Shown here: positions 4,955 through 5,170 of the stretch, piece after piece
Numbering within the stretch: position 1 is the stretch's first letter
How the letters are laid out: each line of letters opens with the position of its first letter
Origin: Colwellia sp.
GTDB lineage: Bacteria; Pseudomonadota; Gammaproteobacteria; Enterobacterales; Alteromonadaceae
Reading direction: 5' to 3'
Assembly (NCBI GenBank): GCA_003521815.1
Contig: DPHE01000086.1
Location: forward strand, 1 to 5,170
Length of the DNA stretch: 5,170 nt
The notes under the pieces: model-generated
Told to the model about the DNA's origin: nothing
Database searches by the model: none
Seen by the model: only the letters and a program-made list of their open reading frames with translations
Translations under genes and position numbers: made by a program

Positions 4955-5170
4955 AGGGTCCATGATTTAATTAAAAGGTACTGAGGCTTAACTAATAAAT
5001 GAATATATTGATGTAGGTATATTTCGTAAGCCTGCAATACTCACCTTAGTCAACTGATTTGTGTTTTTTACATAAAATCAACGTACGCCCAATGATTTAT
5101 TAATATAAAGAGCTATAGTTAACGTATAAAATTATTTTCTAATGAATCCATTATATGCCATTACTTTTTA

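Larger units (their letters stand above)
4757..5170. other. AT-rich region without an identifiable gene
   Basis: Apart from the two inverted repeats listed, I see no gene supported by family similarity. A minus-strand open frame (5037-4714) exists but has an implausible composition. A coding-like plus-strand run at 4992-5054 contains NEYIDVGIFRKPAIL; it is closed by stops at both ends and I cannot assign it. The region may be decayed coding sequence like its left neighbour, or the upstream region of a gene beyond the window. Confidence 0.5.

Noticed and set aside
4747..5033. CGTAAGCCT repeated at 4747 and 5025, each near an inverted AGGCTT.
   Set aside because: Only nine bases; no transposase, longer terminal repeat or target duplication to support a mobile element.
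4714..5037. Minus-strand open frame of 107 codons with a TTG start and AAGGTG-like ribosome site.
   Set aside because: No aspartate at all and only two glycines and two alanines in 107 residues, many Tyr/Arg/Ile, no recognisable motif, and its end lies antisense to the dehydrogenase relic. A long frame by chance or decayed sequence is more likely; conservation in relatives would reverse this.
4992..5054. Plus-strand coding-like run with NEYIDVGIFRKPAIL.
   Set aside because: Only 21 codons between stops and no family I can name; may be another relic but unsupported.
1..5170. CRISPR arrays, tRNA or rRNA genes, phage or toxin-antitoxin genes.
   Set aside because: No spaced direct repeats, no cloverleaf sequence with T-loop, and no matching protein motifs were seen on either strand.

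Overview
The window is AT-rich bacterial DNA, most likely from a marine gammaproteobacterium of the Alteromonadales/Colwelliaceae type. This is inferred from the low GC, the YccU-like CoA-binding protein and the Shine-Dalgarno patterns; no rRNA or marker gene confirms it.

The left part (1-1364) is a two-gene plus-strand operon: an enoyl-CoA hydratase/isomerase-superfamily protein of the ECHDC3 type (95-907) and, one base after its stop, a small CoA-binding Rossmann protein of the YccU/CoA_binding_2 type (909-1364, GTG start). Both relate to CoA or acyl-CoA. The 140-bp gap that follows separates convergent transcription units and holds two imperfect stem-loop/T-tract structures that may be terminators.

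The middle (1505-4017) is a minus-strand cluster of four genes, read from right to left: a minimal 88-aa J-domain co-chaperone, then proteins of 153, 215 and 306 aa that I cannot assign to a characterised family. Spacings are 75, 111 and 29 bp. The three unknown proteins are acidic and have Asp/Glu-rich C-terminal ends. A J-domain protein coming first suggests an Hsp70-dependent assembly or quality-control module. The 111-bp gap holds a sigma-32-like and a sigma-70-like promoter candidate. This cluster is the best candidate for an undescribed system here, but its function is open.

The right part (4018-5170) has no convincing intact gene. It is not empty: 4150-4385 (minus) reads as a decayed LysR-family effector domain, and 4549-4745 (plus) reads as the decayed C-terminus of a zinc-type alcohol dehydrogenase/quinone reductase-like protein, with in-frame stops and a one-base frameshift. 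Together they look like the collapsed remains of a divergent LysR/oxidoreductase pair. From 4757 to the end I see only inverted repeats, a G7 tract and AT-rich sequence.
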